From Larimichthys crocea (taxonomy: Eukaryota > Chordata > Actinopteri > Sciaenidae), in the NCBI RefSeq assembly GCF_000972845.2, contig NC_040018.1, forward strand, positions 10,265,157 to 10,329,156: DNA of 64,000 nt, written 5' to 3'. A model generated the notes under the pieces. The model was not told the DNA's origin and did no database searches. It was given only the letters and a program-made list of their open reading frames with translations. The stretch's first letter is position 1, and each line of letters starts with the position of its first letter. Of this stretch, positions 62,214-64,000 are shown piece after piece. The position numbers and the translations under genes were made by a program.

Positions 62214-64000
62214 GTAAGTAATGTTTGATGTGTACATGTTCATCACGTAGCCTGTTCTCTAGTTGAGCATTGGGCCAACATAAAGTAATAAAACTGAAGA
62301 TTGAATCAGATTTGATCGATGGAGTGGTCACTGTGAATTAAAATGCTATGAATGGAAGCATCTAATGTAAATCCAAATGGAGCTTTGTTTCCTTTTAAAG
62401 CAGAGCATTGGTTAAGATTGACATGTCTCAGGAGAGAGCTCAAAGGAAACAGCACTCAGAAAGGGTGCCCGAAGCATCCCGGGTTGGAAGCTATGGTAGC
62501 TTTGCCTAATACGACTCCTTGCTGACTGGCTGCTGGGGGGAAAAAAAGGAGAGATCGGTCACTGCGTAGCATGGAAGGCAAAGCACTGTATAACATTACA
62601 CATTGTCATGGTTGTTTCTAGGTCATCATCAGAGAGGCCCGTGATCCTCAGCTGGGTGTTCCAGCTGGAGGCAAATTGTGCAGATCAATGAATGTGATGC
62701 ACTCAGATGTTGTTCTCCTGTTAATTTTAGAACAGGTCATCTCTCGCTTATGAACAGATCTTTTGTGTTTGGAAAGATTGTTGCTTAAGTAAGTAAAGTA
62801 AGCTGAGGCTGCAGGGCTTTACAGAAGGGAACGCTTCCCTGCTGCTGAAATGATGATATATTGCAAAGAAGCGTTGCAGATTAATTTGACAGAGCGTGTT
62901 TGAAAATGTTCTTGACATACAACATGCTAACTGACGTGACAAGTGGTAACATGTAGTCTTCTCTGCTGGCTTATGTGTGAAAAGGAAAAGGGAAGCTGGA
63001 GGCCAAGTGATGACTAAAGCACATTAAGTTGGTGTAATGACTTTTAATGGGTTCACATTTTCAACTTGTTTTAGTGGATTATTTCAATTAAGCTGTATAA
63101 ATGAATCATAGTTGATTTATACAAGAAAGAAGAAAAAAGTAAATACTGGAAGTTATGCATTATGTCTTGTGTTCAGGAGATGAAGGCTTGAGCATTCATT
63201 GCAGCTACTGTGCAGTTGAAGTTTGTGTATTTTTCTTTGCAGTTTAGTCAGTCTTTGAGGTTTAGAAATATGTTTGTCAGATTTCTGTAGGGTTCCTCCT
63301 ACTTTCTGTCCTTGTCCAAACATTTTGACCACACCCACTGACATGGTCAGGTTTCCAGTTAGCTGAGCCATGTCGTCCAGATAAAGCATCTTCCAGCAGG
63401 TCAGTTGTGATGTCAGTAGCAGATTGGTAAGATTGGCTTAGATTACGTATTTGTAGACATGAGCGGGCGAGCGAGTGAGTGAGTGAGAGAGACAGGCTGA
63501 GAGACAGACTGGAAGTCTGTGTGTCAGTGGCTTTTGTCCAAGGAGTCTTGCAGGCGTCTTGCATCATGGTTCCCTCCCCTTCCCAAGAGCAGCGTCAGGG
63601 AAAAGGAAGGGACGTAAACTGAGTGGGACTGAATACACTCAGCTGAGTGGGCCGGACGTTCTGACTCCTGCTGAGCTGTAAGTGAAGAAGACGGGCTGCT
63701 GAAGTCGCCTCAAGTCAAATTACAGGATCGACCTATTACTGCCAGGACAACACGTAGAAGTGAGAAATATTTCACTCACTGTTAGTGATGAGATTACAAA
63801 TGGTATGTTGGCAAACATCTTGGGTATTTTGTTTTGACTCTGTCAGGTTCTGTCCTTTTAATTCAAGTGAAACAGACAGCTCTAAAAATGTTTTAGTCAT
63901 GAGCCAGCAGCTTTACAGAGTACACGCTTTGAAAAATGATGCAAAAGTTGGGCTTGTCTTACAACAGCCAGTGAGACTAAATGTACCTATTTGACATTTA
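62214..64000 (+). other. dync1li2 intron 4 (start), to the window edge
   Basis: The frame of exon 4 ends with a single base of the next codon at 62213 before GTAAGT. I found no following exon (expected to start with a KFVKDFQDY-like segment) before 64,000. The intron has a GAGT/GAGC-rich tract near 63,460-63,500 and otherwise plain unique sequence. Confidence 0.7.

Overview
This window is genomic DNA from a bony fish, most likely a spiny-rayed (percomorph) teleost. Genes are split into short exons with GT..AG introns. Long gene-free stretches are full of (GT)n/(CA)n microsatellites and of teleost-type dispersed repeats: a tRNA-derived SINE, hAT, pogo/Tigger-type and piggyBac-type DNA elements, and an L2/Maui-type LINE. 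Four protein genes can be supported from translated exons.

Layout. Positions 1-13,456 hold no recognisable gene and carry several interspersed repeats. On the minus strand, 19,440 to 13,457, is a complete seven-exon carbonic anhydrase VII gene (ca7, 262 residues). After a 2.36-kb head-to-head gap that holds a broken piggyBac-type element, the plus strand carries a complete 20-exon nae1 gene (21,798-28,131, 533 residues), the adenylating-subunit partner in the NEDD8 E1 enzyme. From 28,132 to about 51,760 is a 24-kb gene desert with simple repeats, G-rich tracts, transposon remnants and a few non-repetitive AT-rich, homeobox/Sox-like segments that could be conserved enhancers. On the minus strand, 54,355-52,163, is a single-exon, 730-residue coding sequence that starts like BASP1 (brain acid soluble protein 1, CAP-23/NAP-22) but carries 18 tandem 13-residue repeats. 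The plus strand from 60,525 begins dync1li2 (dynein light intermediate chain 2); four coding exons are present and the rest lies beyond the right edge.

Context. From memory of the human map, CA7, NAE1, TERB1 and DYNC1LI2 are neighbours on 16q22.1 in the same relative orientations, so this is a conserved vertebrate block. I see no terb1 in the nae1-dync1li2 interval; the basp1-like gene lies there on the opposite strand. The genes do not form one pathway. They are a synteny block of neuronally relevant or housekeeping genes: cytosolic CO2 hydration, neddylation, growth-cone membrane signalling and dynein cargo transport.

The most notable observations are: the BASP1-like protein with a perfectly phased 39-bp repeat array and a 117-bp higher-order period; the fully open antisense strand of that gene; a 147-nt nae1 intron that is stop-free and in frame; a GC-AG first intron in dync1li2; clusters of GCTAAC/GTTAGC words just behind the first coding exons of both housekeeping genes; and a SINE family whose two copies both sit inside older repeats. 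None of this amounts to a demonstrated new biological system. The basp1-like gene is the best candidate for something poorly described.
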